A stretch of 64,000 nt of DNA from Dactylorhiza incarnata (Eukaryota > Streptophyta > Magnoliopsida > Asparagales > Orchidaceae): the NCBI GenBank assembly GCA_033032865.1, contig JAWHQI010000739.1, forward strand, positions 186,001 through 250,000, in the 5' to 3' direction. The position numbers were made by a program, and so were the translations under genes. Of the stretch, positions 34,301 through 44,827 are shown piece by piece. Under the pieces are notes generated by a model, which was not told the DNA's origin, ran no database searches, and worked only from the letters and a program-made list of their open reading frames with translations. Each line of letters opens with the position of its first letter. Within the stretch, counting starts at the first letter, position 1.

Positions 34301-37300
34301 CTATTGAATGTAGGGCTCAGAGCTCATTTCGAAGAGGTGTTGTGGGCAAAACACACACAACCTGATAAAAAGTTATGGTTGTTTGAAGTTCAGGTGTCAT
34401 TTGGAGCTATATTTGGCATTGACAGTGCAACCCGCTCAATATAGACAACTAAATGAACTGTAATTTGTAAAACTTAAGCTTCAATGAATTTAGGGCTCCG
34501 ATATCATTCCTAAATGGTGTTTTATGGGATAAAATCAGGCAACCGGATCAAAATATTATTGTTGTTTAAAGTTTGAGTGTCATTTGGAGCTAAATCTCTC
34601 ACTTTCACTACAAACCGCATCTAAAATTCTTTCATTTTGAAATTTATGTGTCATTTGGAGCTAAATCTCACATTTACACTACAACCCACTGTATATTGAC
34701 CTCTAAATGACCTTGAATGGGTTAAATTCGTTCTCTATTGGATTTTGGGCTCCGATCTCATTACGAAAAGGTATTGTGGGCGAAAATCAGACAACCGGAT
34801 AAAAAGTTATGGATCTTTAAAGCTTAGGTATGCTTTCGAGCTAAATACATTATTACAAACCCGCTGTATATTGACCACTAAACAAACTGGATGGGTAAAA
34901 TTTGCTCTCCATTTGATGCAGGGCTCAGAGCTCTTTCCAAAAAGGTGTTGTGCGCAAAAATCGGTTAACCAGATCAAAAGTTATGGCTGTTACAGTTTAT
35001 GTGTCAAGAGGAGCACTCGTCACCATTGCAACCCCCTGTATATTGAACACTAAAATGAGCTGGAAGGGTTTATAATTGTGCTCCATTGGATGTATGCCTC
35101 CGAGCATATTCCGAAAAGGTGATGTGGGCAAAAATCAAACATACAAATCAAAAGTTATGCATGTTAGAAGTTTAGGTGTCATTTGGAGCGAAATTTCGCA
35201 TTACCGCTCATTTCGAACTAACTAAATATGAACAACTAAATATGAACAACTAAATGAACTGGAATGGGTAAAACTTGTGCTCCAATGAATGTAGTGCTAC
35301 GAGCTCATTTCGAAAAGGTGTTGTGTGGTCAAATTAGGCAACCGGATCAAAAGTTGTTGCGGTTTAATTTTTGAGTGTCATTTGGAGGTAAATCTCTTAT
35401 GTTTCCCTACAACCAACTGTAGATCAATCGCATACGATCTGGAATGGGTAAAACTTGTTGTCCAATGTATGCAGGGCTCCGATCTCATTCTGAAAAGGCG
35501 TTTTGGGCAAAAATCAGACAACCGGATCAAAAGTTATGGATGTTTGAAGTTTAGGTGCCAATTGGAGCAAACTCCCTCATTTCTACTACAATCCACTATA
35601 CGTCGACCACTAAAGGAATTTGATCGAGTAAATCCTATTCTCCTTAGGATGTATGGCTCTGAGCTCTTTCCGAAAAGGTGTTTTGTGCAAAATCTGGACA
35701 TCCGGATCTAAAGTTATAGCTGTTTGCAGTTTAGGTGTCAGTTGGAGCTAAATCCCACATTACCACTTCAACTCAATGTATATCGACCACTAAATGAACT
35801 ACATTTAGTAAAACTTGCTCTCCATTGAATGTAGGGCTCAGAGCTCATTTCGAAGAGGTGTTGTGGACAAAACTCACACAACCTGATCAAAAGTTATGGT
35901 GTTTGAAGTTTAGGTGTCATTTGGAGCTACATTTTGCATTGACAGTGCAACCCGCTCAATATAGAGAACTAAATGAACTGTAATGGGTAAAACTTGTGCT
36001 TTAATGAATGTTGGGCTCCGATATCATTCGTAAATTGTGTTGTATGGGGTAAAATCAGGCATCCGGATCAAAAGTTATTGCTGTTTAAAGTTTGAGTGTC
36101 ATTTTGAGCTAAATCTCTCACTTTCACTACAAACCGCATCTAAAATTCTTTCATTTTGAAATTTATTTGTCATTTGGAGCTAAATCTCGCATTACCACTA
36201 CAACCCACTGTATATCGACCTCTAAACGACCTTGAATGGGTTAAATTCGTTCTCTATTGGATTTTGGGCTCCGATCTTATTACGAAAAGGTATTATGGGC
36301 GAAAATCGGACAACCGGATAAAAAGTTATAGATCTTTAAAGCTTAGGTCTCCTTTCGAGCTAAATACATTATTACAAACCCGCTGTATATTGACCACTAA
36401 ACAAACTGGATGGTTAAAATTTGCTCTCCATTGGATGCCGGGCTCCGAGCTCTTTCCAAAAAGGTGTTGTGCGCAAAAATCGGTTAACCAGATCAAAAGT
36501 TATGGCTGTTACAGTTTGTGTCAAGAGGAGCCCTCGTCACCATTGCAACCCCCTGTATATTGACCACTAAAATGAGCTAGAAGGGTTTATAATTGTGCTC
36601 CATTGGATGTATGCCTCCGAGCATATTCCGAAAAGGTGATGTGGGCAAAAATCAAACATACAAATCAAAAGTTATGCATGTTTGAAGTTTAGGTGTCATT
36701 TGGAGCGAAATTTCGCATTACCGCTGCAACGCTCTAAATATTGACAACTAAATGAACTGGAATGTGTAAAACTTGAGCTCCAATGAATGTAGTGCTACGA
36801 GCTCATTTTGAAAAGGTGTTGTGTGGTCAAATCGGGCAACCGGCTCAAAAGTTGTTGCGGTTTAATGTTTGAGTGTCATTTGGAGCTAAATCTCTCATGT
36901 TTCCTACAACCAACTGTAGATCAATCGCATACGATCTGGAATGGGTAAAACTTGTTGTCCAATGGATGCAGGGCTCCGATCTCATTCTGAAAAGGCATTG
37001 TGGGCAAAAATCAGACAACCGGATCAAAAGTTATGGATGTTTGAAGTTTAGGTGCCAATTGGAGCAAACTCCCTCATTTCTACTGCAATCCACTATACTT
37101 CGACCACTAAATGAACTTGATCGAGTAAATCCTATTCTCCTTTGGATGTATGGCTCTGAGCTCTTTCCGAAAAGGTGTTTTGTGCAAAATCCGAACATCC
37201 GGATCTAAAGTTATAGTTGTTTGCAGTTTAGGTGTCAGTTGGAGCTAAATCCCACATTACCACTTCAACTCAATGTATATCGACCACTAAATGAACTACA

Positions 37301-37539
37301 TTTGGTAAAACTTGCTCTCCATTGAATGTAGGGCTCAGAGCTCATTTCGAAGAGGTGCTGTGGGCAAAACTCACACAACCTGATCAAAAGTTATGGTTGT
37401 TTGAAGTTTAGGTGTCATTTGGAGCTACATTTTGCATTGACAGTGCAACCCGCTCAATATAGACAACTAAATGAACTGTAATGGGTAAAACTTGTGCTTC
37501 AGTGAATGTAGGGCTCCGATATCATTCCTAAATTATGTT
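25308..37539. repeat. Satellite block S2: about eight higher-order units
   Basis: The anchor attttgaaatttatgtg recurs at 25813, 27314, 28634, 30135, 31636, 33137, 34637 and 36156, giving steps of 1501, 1320, 1501, 1501, 1501, 1500 and 1519. The 1320 step lacks exactly one 180-bp monomer, joined at gaccactaaatgaact near 28265. The 1519 step has a small insertion of repeated aactaaatatgaac near 35206-35245. The first bases TATGG are the right target duplication of element A. Only short, repeated, non-conserved open frames occur. Confidence 0.95.
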
Positions 37540-38376
37540 TGTTCGATTCAAAAGTGCGCTCACGAAGAAAATCGAGGGCTGCGGATTATCGGTTACTATT
37601 TGGTTAGAGAATTTAGACCGCTAGCAGCGGTCGAGGCCGGACTTCGCCCGCCGCGGCAAATGCCACTCTTGCGACGGGCTTTCCTTTGATTGAAAAGTAG
37701 CGGTTACAAGTGCAGGAAAGCAGAAGCCGGCCGGTCAAACAGTTCGCGAGACCAGAAACTCGAGACCGGAGCTCCGACAAGCGAGCTCTTCGATTCGAGT
37801 GTGTGTGTCTTGTGAACAGTGCCGCCCCCTATTTATAGGCTTGGGGGCCTGCCCAAATGGGCAGGGATAAAATAACCTCCTGCCCGGGTACAGGAGAAAC
37901 GGGCAGGCGGTGACGGGATGCATAAAGAAGAAAAAAAGAAAGAGGCCGCGCGACCTGACGGCCTGCCTTCCCTACCCGTCTGACTTGAGGCTGAGGATAC
38001 CGGGACTAAGTCAATGATGCGTACCGAGCGGCCTGGAGATTGAGGCCGCGGTCTGCCTTCTGGTCATGACTTAGCCGTTTTTCACAAGGTAACTCGGATA
38101 GCCTTTGATCTGGAGCCCCGGCTTGTTCTTCGGGGCTGGAACCTCGAGTTTCTATGGGACAACCCGCGCGGCCTTCTAGCTGAGACTGCGGATGAACTTT
38201 TTGCCTTAGCTCTTGACGATCTTCTCCCTTTGGGGGCGATCCGGAAATGACACCAGGCCGCCCGGCCTGGCCCTTCTTGAACTGGGAACCGCTGATCCCG
38301 GGACCCAGCGGCCTGACCCAGGAGTTTGAGCGGTCTGCTAATGGTCCAACCCGAGAAGCGGTTTTCCGGGCAAACA
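37540..38376 (-). repeat. 3' LTR of element C (837 bp)
   Basis: The plus strand runs from TGTTCGATTC to CCGGGCAAACA; in sense it starts TGTTTGCCCGG. A TATA box (minus) lies at plus 37830-37837, preceded in sense by the same GC hairpin pair as in A and D. The R-region hairpin GCCCGTCGC...GCGGCGGGC is present. The satellite next to it ends in atgtt. Confidence 0.93.
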
Positions 38377-38420
38377 TAATCCCCGCATATTTTCAAATCT
38401 CAAGAGAATTTCGAAAATAT
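38377..38420 (-). other. Purine tract and abutting hairpin, element C
   Basis: In sense: arms ATATTTTCGAAATTC and GATTTGAAAATAT with a short loop, then GCGGGGATTA (plus 38377-38386) and the LTR. Compared with B, the arm ends change from ACT/AGT to ATA/TAT on both sides, so pairing is kept. Confidence 0.8.
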
Positions 38421-38461
38421 TAGCTTTGACCGGGAGACCGCATCCGACCTGCCTTAAATTC

Positions 38462-38469
38462 TATAAGAG
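38462..38469 (+). promoter_or_regulatory. TATA box of antisense gene aORF1 (element C)
   Basis: CTATAAGAGA begins at 38461, about 103 nt before the ATG at 38565; the counterpart in A lies about 100 nt before its start. The leader between them (attactcgccagttgcggtt) is also conserved with A (actactcgcctattgcggtt). Confidence 0.62.
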
Positions 38470-38564
38470 AGCCAGAGAATTCATTCTGCGGAGTTTTTCC
38501 TGAAATCACGGGGTATTACTCGCCAGTTGCGGTTAGAATTTTTAAGACCGGCAATTCTTCCGCA

Positions 38565-40673
38565 ATGGACTTCCTGGACGCTGTGTTAGACCGCGTGGAT
38601 CCCAGCGGAGATCAGAAGAGGGTGGAAGATAAGAGGCGCGAATCGTCGGAGAAATCGAATAAGGAGAAGGAAAAGCAAGACCGGAAGGACCGGAAAAAGA
38701 GAAAGCGGGCCGAGAAGGCCGCAGCGGATAGCCCCAAACCGGTCGTGGACTTAACAACTCCCAAGACTCCTGCAGAGCCCGTGGCGAACAGTTTGAGGCC
38801 TCTTCTTGGTGACCCGCTGATTCCTTCAGAAGACCCTGGTCAACAGGTCGCCAACCCGCTGAACAAAGAGGAGACCGCTCCTCCTGAAAAAGCTGATACC
38901 GGTAGCCCTTCGAAGAAGACCGGCGAAAACGACTCGTTTGGCATGGAGATTACTCCTTCTGGGAACCCCCATCTGCTAGTTAGAAACTTGGAGGAAGAGG
39001 CGGTCAACTCCCCAAGGGCGGGCGATCTGAATACCCCTTTGTCCGTGGACGACTACCCTAGCCCTTCCAAAGAAGTTAGCCCAGCTCCGAGCAAGAAGGA
39101 GAGGAAAAGGAAGAAGACCGGGTCCGTGACCGAGCGGATAACGAAGAAGGTCAAGAGGTTAGCCGCTAAGGAAAGGGCGGCTCTTAAGAAACCGACCGAA
39201 TCCCTCCTCCAGACCAATTCGCGACTAAAGGAGGAGCTAGGACTTGCGACTCCTCCACCCAACAAGTCAAATGAATCACCGGCTACCCCTGATACGAAAC
39301 CGGGCGAACTGCCTCCGGACTTGGCGAGCAGCTTATCTTTTAATGGGATCTTCAGGGGTATGGATGAGCTGGTGAAGCGAGATCAGCTTCTTGACAGCCC
39401 GATTGTTTCCAGACAAAATCCCTCTGCCACTGATAATACAGTCCGGCCTGAAGAGACCGCTCGGACGGAGGCCGAAGAACGAGAAGCTGCCGCCCGGACT
39501 GCCTTGGAGGTCGAAGAGAGAACGAGGGAGCTCGAAGAAATGCTGAATGCGCGGGAGGAAGTTCCCCCAGCGATGACCGGGGAAGAAATAATGATGGTGA
39601 AGAAGGAGGGGGCGGAACGAACTTTGAACAAGCCGTCGCGGCCTGATCCTCTTGTGGCAGGTAAGGGCTCCACGGACTATAAAGCTGTCCGCTTCTCCAT
39701 TCCGCGGCCTCGCCATAATAAATTAGTGAACCCGCCGCCGAGCCTCCTTTCTTTAGCGGCCCGGTTCCCTTCTGTTAGACAAAGTACGGAAAGACTCTGG
39801 CGTGAGCAATGTCAGAGGATGAATCCGGAACGGTCTAAGTGGCCTGTCCGTCCAGGCACTGCTCTTGTATTTATGTTCATTTGTATATATATATGGCGTT
39901 GCATGCTCTTACTTTTCATAACCGAGCGGCTTCTTTCAGATAGCGTGGATCAGGTTACGAAGCCGGGCGACCTTGAGGCCAGCCCGCCTCCGTTAGTTCC
40001 ACTGATTCCAACCAGTGCAACGTCTTTGCCGGAAGGACTGCAGCTGTTTGACCATCTCGAGGAAGATCTGGTCAACCTGAGAGCCCGCTTGAAGGAGGTA
40101 GAAGACCGGGAGGCCGCCACTCGGACCGCTCTGGAGGCTGAGCAGATTGCGAGGAAGAAGGCTGAAGAGGCGCTGAAGGCGCAGTCGGAGATCAACAGGA
40201 AATCCGGCTCAGAAAAGGAGAAAGTCCTGGAGACTCAGCTTGAGGCCGCGCGGGCAGCAGTGGTGGCTACGCGAGCTGCTCTAACCGCTCAACTGGAGAA
40301 GGAGAAGAGAGCCTCTGCTAAATTTGAGAGCGACTCGAAATATTACCAGGATAAATTCCTGCGGTTAACCAGAGAAGTCGCCGCTGGTCGGCGAAATATG
40401 AACGATGGGGTGGTAGCTGTTAGCCGCCCGACTATTGGAGCGGGCTCGAATCCTCCCCCAGTCCGGGCGGCTGATCCAATGATTGACGAGGCCGCCGCAA
40501 CCCCCCGTATGATTGCCGCTACGCGGGTCGAAAGGGATGTCGGGCGGCTTCATAGCACAATCAACCACCTTCATTATCATACAAGCCAGATTTACTCTCT
40601 CCTGAACACAACCAGTGACCAGGTCGCGCGACTTCACAGAGAGGACGTCTCCCCAGAACGCCGTCAGCCATGA
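38565..40673 (+). CDS. Antisense gene aORF1 of element C: lysine-rich coiled-coil protein (702 codons)
   Basis: Opposite to gag-pol of C. The N-terminus is hydrophilic and strongly basic at about residues 20-55 (KEKEKQDRKDRKKRKRAEK), with a second basic cluster near 175 (KKERKRKKTGS): likely nuclear signals. Heptad-rich stretches lie at about 300-335 and 498-610, predicting coiled coils. The C-terminus (ERDVGRLHSTINHLHYH...DQVARLHRED) is the part best conserved with A. An intron corresponding to the 69-nt one in A probably ends at the TTTCAG at 39934-39939; its donor is uncertain (GTATTT at 39867 would change frame) and the unspliced frame is open through it as a hydrophobic run. No known enzyme domain. 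Function unknown; the ORF's preservation suggests selection or youth. Confidence 0.78.
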   Translation: MDFLDAVLDRVDPSGDQKRVEDKRRESSEKSNKEKEKQDRKDRKKRKRAEKAAADSPKPVVDLTTPKTPAEPVANSLRPLLGDPLIPSEDPGQQVANPLNKEETAPPEKADTGSPSKKTGENDSFGMEITPSGNPHLLVRNLEEEAVNSPRAGDLNTPLSVDDYPSPSKEVSPAPSKKERKRKKTGSVTERITKKVKRLAAKERAALKKPTESLLQTNSRLKEELGLATPPPNKSNESPATPDTKPGELPPDLASSLSFNGIFRGMDELVKRDQLLDSPIVSRQNPSATDNTVRPEETARTEAEEREAAARTALEVEERTRELEEMLNAREEVPPAMTGEEIMMVKKEGAERTLNKPSRPDPLVAGKGSTDYKAVRFSIPRPRHNKLVNPPPSLLSLAARFPSVRQSTERLWREQCQRMNPERSKWPVRPGTALVFMFICIYIWRCMLLLFITERLLSDSVDQVTKPGDLEASPPPLVPLIPTSATSLPEGLQLFDHLEEDLVNLRARLKEVEDREAATRTALEAEQIARKKAEEALKAQSEINRKSGSEKEKVLETQLEAARAAVVATRAALTAQLEKEKRASAKFESDSKYYQDKFLRLTREVAAGRRNMNDGVVAVSRPTIGAGSNPPPVRAADPMIDEAAATPRMIAATRVERDVGRLHSTINHLHYHTSQIYSLLNTTSDQVARLHREDVSPERRQP

Positions 40674-40979
40674 CCGGCCTTTGAGAACAATTTGTACTAT
40701 AAGCATGGCTTATTGGTTTGAACAATGTTCTTTGTCTTGTATTCTGGATAACTCGTGTGGTCTCTTATTTAACCGCTATACTTTGTGTTCTGTTTTAGAT
40801 CTCATGCTTTATTCGAACCGACTTCAGGTCGCTCGATCTGTGATGTATGCTTGCTTCTGTTTTCCTGGATGCCTTTGCTTCTTTTATTTTTCTGGTGAAT
40901 CTAACCACTTAGGTCATTGACCGCGCGGTTAGAATGTATAGTCGCGATATGATTTTACTATCCACAGATCATAGAAATC

Positions 40980-40987
40980 TATAAGTA
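40980..40987 (+). promoter_or_regulatory. TATA box of antisense gene aORF2 (element C)
   Basis: TCTATAAGTAGGG spans about 40978-40990, with the ATG at 41022. Motif and distance match element A (CTTATAAGTAGCG, ~40 nt from ATG). The 40674-40979 interval after aORF1 has no ORF and includes a ccgcgcggtt motif. Confidence 0.65.
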
Positions 40988-41021
40988 GGGAATTCTTCGA
41001 AGTCATTCTCACGATTTCCGG

Positions 41022-42889
41022 ATGGCGCGATCCAAGAACAAGTCGCAGCGACCTGTTAAAGTTAAAGCCGTCCGAGCTGATGCGGCCTTAGCATTCCATT
41101 CGGGGGACCATCCGGAATGCCGCCTTACTCAGAGCGAACTGGACGATTTCATCGCAAAACACATGGCAGGGAGTAATCTACTCGCGCGGCTTCCTCTACG
41201 CGATGAGCGGATTAACTCTTCCAATCCGCACCAGATAGCTATCCCGGTCGACCACTTCGAATATGGCTTCAAGTTTCCACTGCCGCTTGAAGTCATAGCC
41301 ATCTTCGACCATTACGGGGTCGTACCCGGTCAACTTCCACCGAACTCCATCGCCTCCATATATAGTTTCATCTCGTACCTGCGGTTCGAGCGGATCAGGT
41401 TCTCCCTCGACCTATTCAGAAAGTTCTTCTCGGTGCGGGCTGCCTCCGACTCGGGGACTTCAACTTACAGGGGGCACCTCTACTTCGGCTGCCATGGGTT
41501 GAAGATCGTCAATTTGGCGAACAAAGTCTCCGACTGGTCGGAGCGGTTCGTAATGCTCGAAGGCAACTTCGGACTGTTGCAGACCAACCCGCAAGTCCGA
41601 GGGGAAGAAGTTTTCCAGATCCCTCAGGTCGGAAAGATTGAGGCGGACACCTTCGCGTTCCTTGAGAACGAGCGGTTGGATATCAACCACTACATCCCGC
41701 TGTTCTCGGAGCTGGAGGATATCCTCCCTGAGCATAGTAAGTTCTTTTAGACCGCCTGTATGTAACCGCGCGGACTTCGTTATTTACACTTTTGTTTTCT
41801 CTTTACAGCTGCCCACGCTGTCCCTGCGAACAAGCCGGTCACGCCAGTCGTCCCGGTTTTGACTCAAAGGGAGAAGAGGCTGAAGCGAAACAGATCGCTA
41901 TCGTCTGAGGAAGAAGGCCCGGCTTCTCCTGATGACTACGAGCTCCTTCGCTCTTGTGGGAACCCGCCCGATCTGCAGGGCAATCCGACCATCCTTTGGC
42001 ATAGGGATGGAAGCCGGATCCGGGTATCCACCGCTCTTCCTCCATGGGGGAGCGACAAAATTGAACGCCATGCCCTAGCCGCTGGGGCCGCCTTGTATGG
42101 TCGAAAGACCCTAAGGAGGCTGATGAGAACCCCTGAAGAAGAGCTCCCCCGGCTAGCGGCTCAAGCCGGCGCCTGGGGTTTTCGGCCAACCACTTCATGG
42201 CCCTGGCGTATAAGCGGCTAGTTTCTGTTCAGAAACACCTGGAGAAGAAGTACGAGGAGCAGGCTGCGGAGAATACGCGGCTTCGAGAGGAGAACGCGCG
42301 GCTTCAAGAAGTCGTGGCGGTGAGTTTCTCAAAAGACAACGCGGTTCCCTTTGTTTAGCCCGAGCGGCCTAATTCATTTTTCCTCTTCTTGCAGAAGCAA
42401 TATGAGGTGACCAACCCGGCCTTCCAAGATGAGGTGCTGCCTCATGTGGCCCAGGGGATCGACAAAGCCTTGGGTCTCATAGGTGACCGGGGCGGTCTGT
42501 GTGAAGGATTTGATGGAACCACCTTCTCCGACCTCTTCCCCGCCTTGAAGGTCCAACTTGACGAAATCAGCCGAAGGAAAAAAGGAAAATCCAAGGTAGG
42601 CGAGGAGGCCGAGGCCGACGCGGGCAGGGAGATCGTGCTCCATCAAGGAGGCGATGGAAGTGGTGAAGCCGCTGAAGAAGCCGACGCGGATGGTGATGCC
42701 AGCGACGACGACGACGAGGACAGCTTGTCCTCTGGAACCACCGGTTCTGCAAGCAAGACCGGGCGGTCTAGTGACAGCAGTTCATCCGGCTCCTCCTCAT
42801 TAAGCGAAGGTTATTCGCCGGAGGCTGACATCGATGGTGCGGACTCAAATTCTCCTGTCAAGAAGAAGAAGAAAGAATCGGCAGACTAG
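41022..42889 (+). pseudogene. Antisense gene aORF2 of element C, three exons, one frameshift
   Basis: Exons 41022-41736, 41809-42319 and 42395-42889. Introns: 41737-41808 (72 nt, GTAAGT...TTACAG) and 42320-42394 (75 nt, GTGAGT...TTGCAG), both at the positions and phases used in A. The N-terminus is basic (MARSKNKSQRPVKVK). Residues ~60-180 carry PVDHFEYGFKFPLPLEV, FISYLRFERIRFSLDLFRKF and GHLYFGCHGLKIVNLANK, resembling the plant 'putative gypsy type transposon' domain. Exon 2 ends in a charged coiled coil. Exon 3 carries HVAQGIDKALG and an acidic, serine-rich tail. A loss of one base (or gain of two) between about 42165 and 42184 shifts the frame in exon 2; otherwise it is intact. Confidence 0.82.
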
Positions 42890-44176
42890 TGCCCTTGTTT
42901 TTTGTTTTAATTTTTGTAACCGCCGGTTTCTTTTTGTTAGCCGGGCGGTCAATATTTTGTTTTAACATATTTTGAAGAAATGAATAGAAATTTTTACCTG
43001 TCTGGCCGTCCTTCTGTTACTACTTACTTGTGATTGATACCTTGTCTTTTCCCTTTTTCTTTTCTTTTGCTCTTTTCGTTCTAACCGCGCGAACATCCTG
43101 GTCCGAGCATAAGTGATGATGGATTGTCTTCGACGATCCTTTGTCCGAACCGTGCGATTACTTGTTTGGATCTCAGGATATTCGATTTCTAATCGGTATA
43201 GACCATAACAGATAGATTCATGCGACTAAAATTCGGACCGCGCGGCTTCTTTTCATTTTGAAGATACTTTATACTTGCTGCTATAAATAATGAACAACTT
43301 TCACGCGGTTTGAATTCAGTCCTGGCGAGTAATCCATTGTGTCTAGAGATAATTTTCGCTAAGAAATAGCTTAACCTGATCGGTTAGAGCACAATCCGAG
43401 CGACCATATATTCAGATCCAGAAATATCCAATTTCGACTATTCATTCAGGAATAGATAGTGCCCGACCGGTTTAAAATTCAACCCGGATCATATAGCCAG
43501 ATCCAGAAATACAACTTGATAGAATGGAGAGATAGATAGATCCGATTCAGTCAAAATGTAACCCGAGCGATCATATAATTAGCTCCAGAAATATTCAACT
43601 TTATAAAGGATGGATGATCCCGCCCGGTTTGAATGCAACCCGGACAATCAGATAATCAGCTTTGGAGATATCCAACTTAGTTTAAAGACAGACAGATTCG
43701 CCCGGCTAGAACACAATCCGGATAATCATATGACTAAATCTAAAAAACATCCAACTTATTAAAGGATGGATAGATAGATAAAACCGTCCGGCCAGAATGA
43801 GATCCGAGCAATGTTAGTTCCCGAAATATCAACTTATAAAAGATGAATGGACCCGCCCGGCTTGAATGCCACCCGGGTAATATATGATCGGTTCCGGAGA
43901 TACCCAATTAAAAAATTGATAAGGTCGCCCGGTTGGATAACCACTCGGGTCATTATATAATTGCCAGGAAATATCCCAACTTATATCCAATCAGATCAGA
44001 CCGTTCGGTTTGGATGTTCAGACCGCACGGTCTTAATATCATAACCCTTTATTAGGGTAGACGAACACCTGCACCTGTTTTAACCAAATTTTCCTCGAAT
44101 TGTTCTTATACAAGAAACCAAAAGAGGCAAATGCCTCCCTGTAGAGAAAGAATAAAAAAGGTATGTACAGACTCAA
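42890..44176. other. Non-coding region of element C with dispersed ccgNNcgg-like motifs
   Basis: No ORF. Motifs such as accgcgcgaac, gaccgcgcggct, gcccggtttgaa, accgtccggcc, gaccgttcggtt and gaccgcacggtc recur about every 60-90 bp in an AT-rich background with gatagatag-type stretches. It corresponds to 10380-11820 in element A, though alignment is poor apart from these motifs. Confidence 0.65.
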
Positions 44177-44469
44177 ATGACCAAGTGGGCAGGTGGGCCT
44201 CGGCGGCGAACATTGCTTTCCTCAAGTGGTCATAAGAGCTGTAAACGACTCATCCGCTCTCTTGCCTAGGGTTACAAGCTGAGTTGATCAATTGGGCAGG
44301 TGGGCCTCGGCGGCGAACATTGCTTTCCTCAGAGAGATCAACTCAGTTGTGGGCCCAACTAGGCACCGTTTCGAGAGTACCTAAGAGTATTCGATGGTCA
44401 CAGACTATGATGATCAGTTGGGCAGGTGGGCCTCGGCGGCGAACATTGCTTTCCTCAGAAAGATCATCA
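44177..44469 (-). repeat. Hairpin array of element C (three hairpins)
   Basis: In sense order: TGATGATC/GATCATCA (44408-44469), CTGAGTTGATC/GATCAACTCAG (44279-44346, 11 perfect pairs), ATGACCA/TGGTCAT (44177-44233). The loop ggcctcggcggcgaacattg is identical in all three on the plus strand. A and B carry a second copy of the last type. Confidence 0.83.
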
Positions 44470-44827
44470 AAGCTGTAACTATATCCCTTCGGGGCATGAT
44501 AGAGCTGACAATCACCTAGACCTCCCTTGATGCAGGGGTGTGTCAGATATCGGCCGGGATCCAAAATTCTGAAGACCTCCGCAGCGGAATTGGCAAGCTA
44601 CCACTACACGTGTGCGAAAACTCCCCGCATCACATGGTCTTGGTGGGTTTTACGCTACGACTACAATCCGAGGGGGTTCGAGCAGAATTCGGCGATATCT
44701 CAGAGGTTTGGGGAGTGAGATATGTATATTTACATTCACAATGTAGAGAACCATCAGACAAGAAGAGGTGTTAGTATAGGGCTTTTCATTTAATACCAAA
44801 AGAGATGTAGAGAATAAAAGAGATAAT
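44470..44827 (-). other. Conserved post-pol spacer of element C
   Basis: It runs between the pol stop (44828) and the first hairpin, and matches A (9624-9978) and B. It contains gtgtgcgaaaactccccgc and gcaagctaccactacacgtg on the plus strand. No coding signal. Confidence 0.7.

Noticed and set aside
37492..37689. 65-codon frame across the satellite/LTR junction of element C
   Set aside because: It starts in satellite, reads through the LTR by chance, and uses a TTG start.
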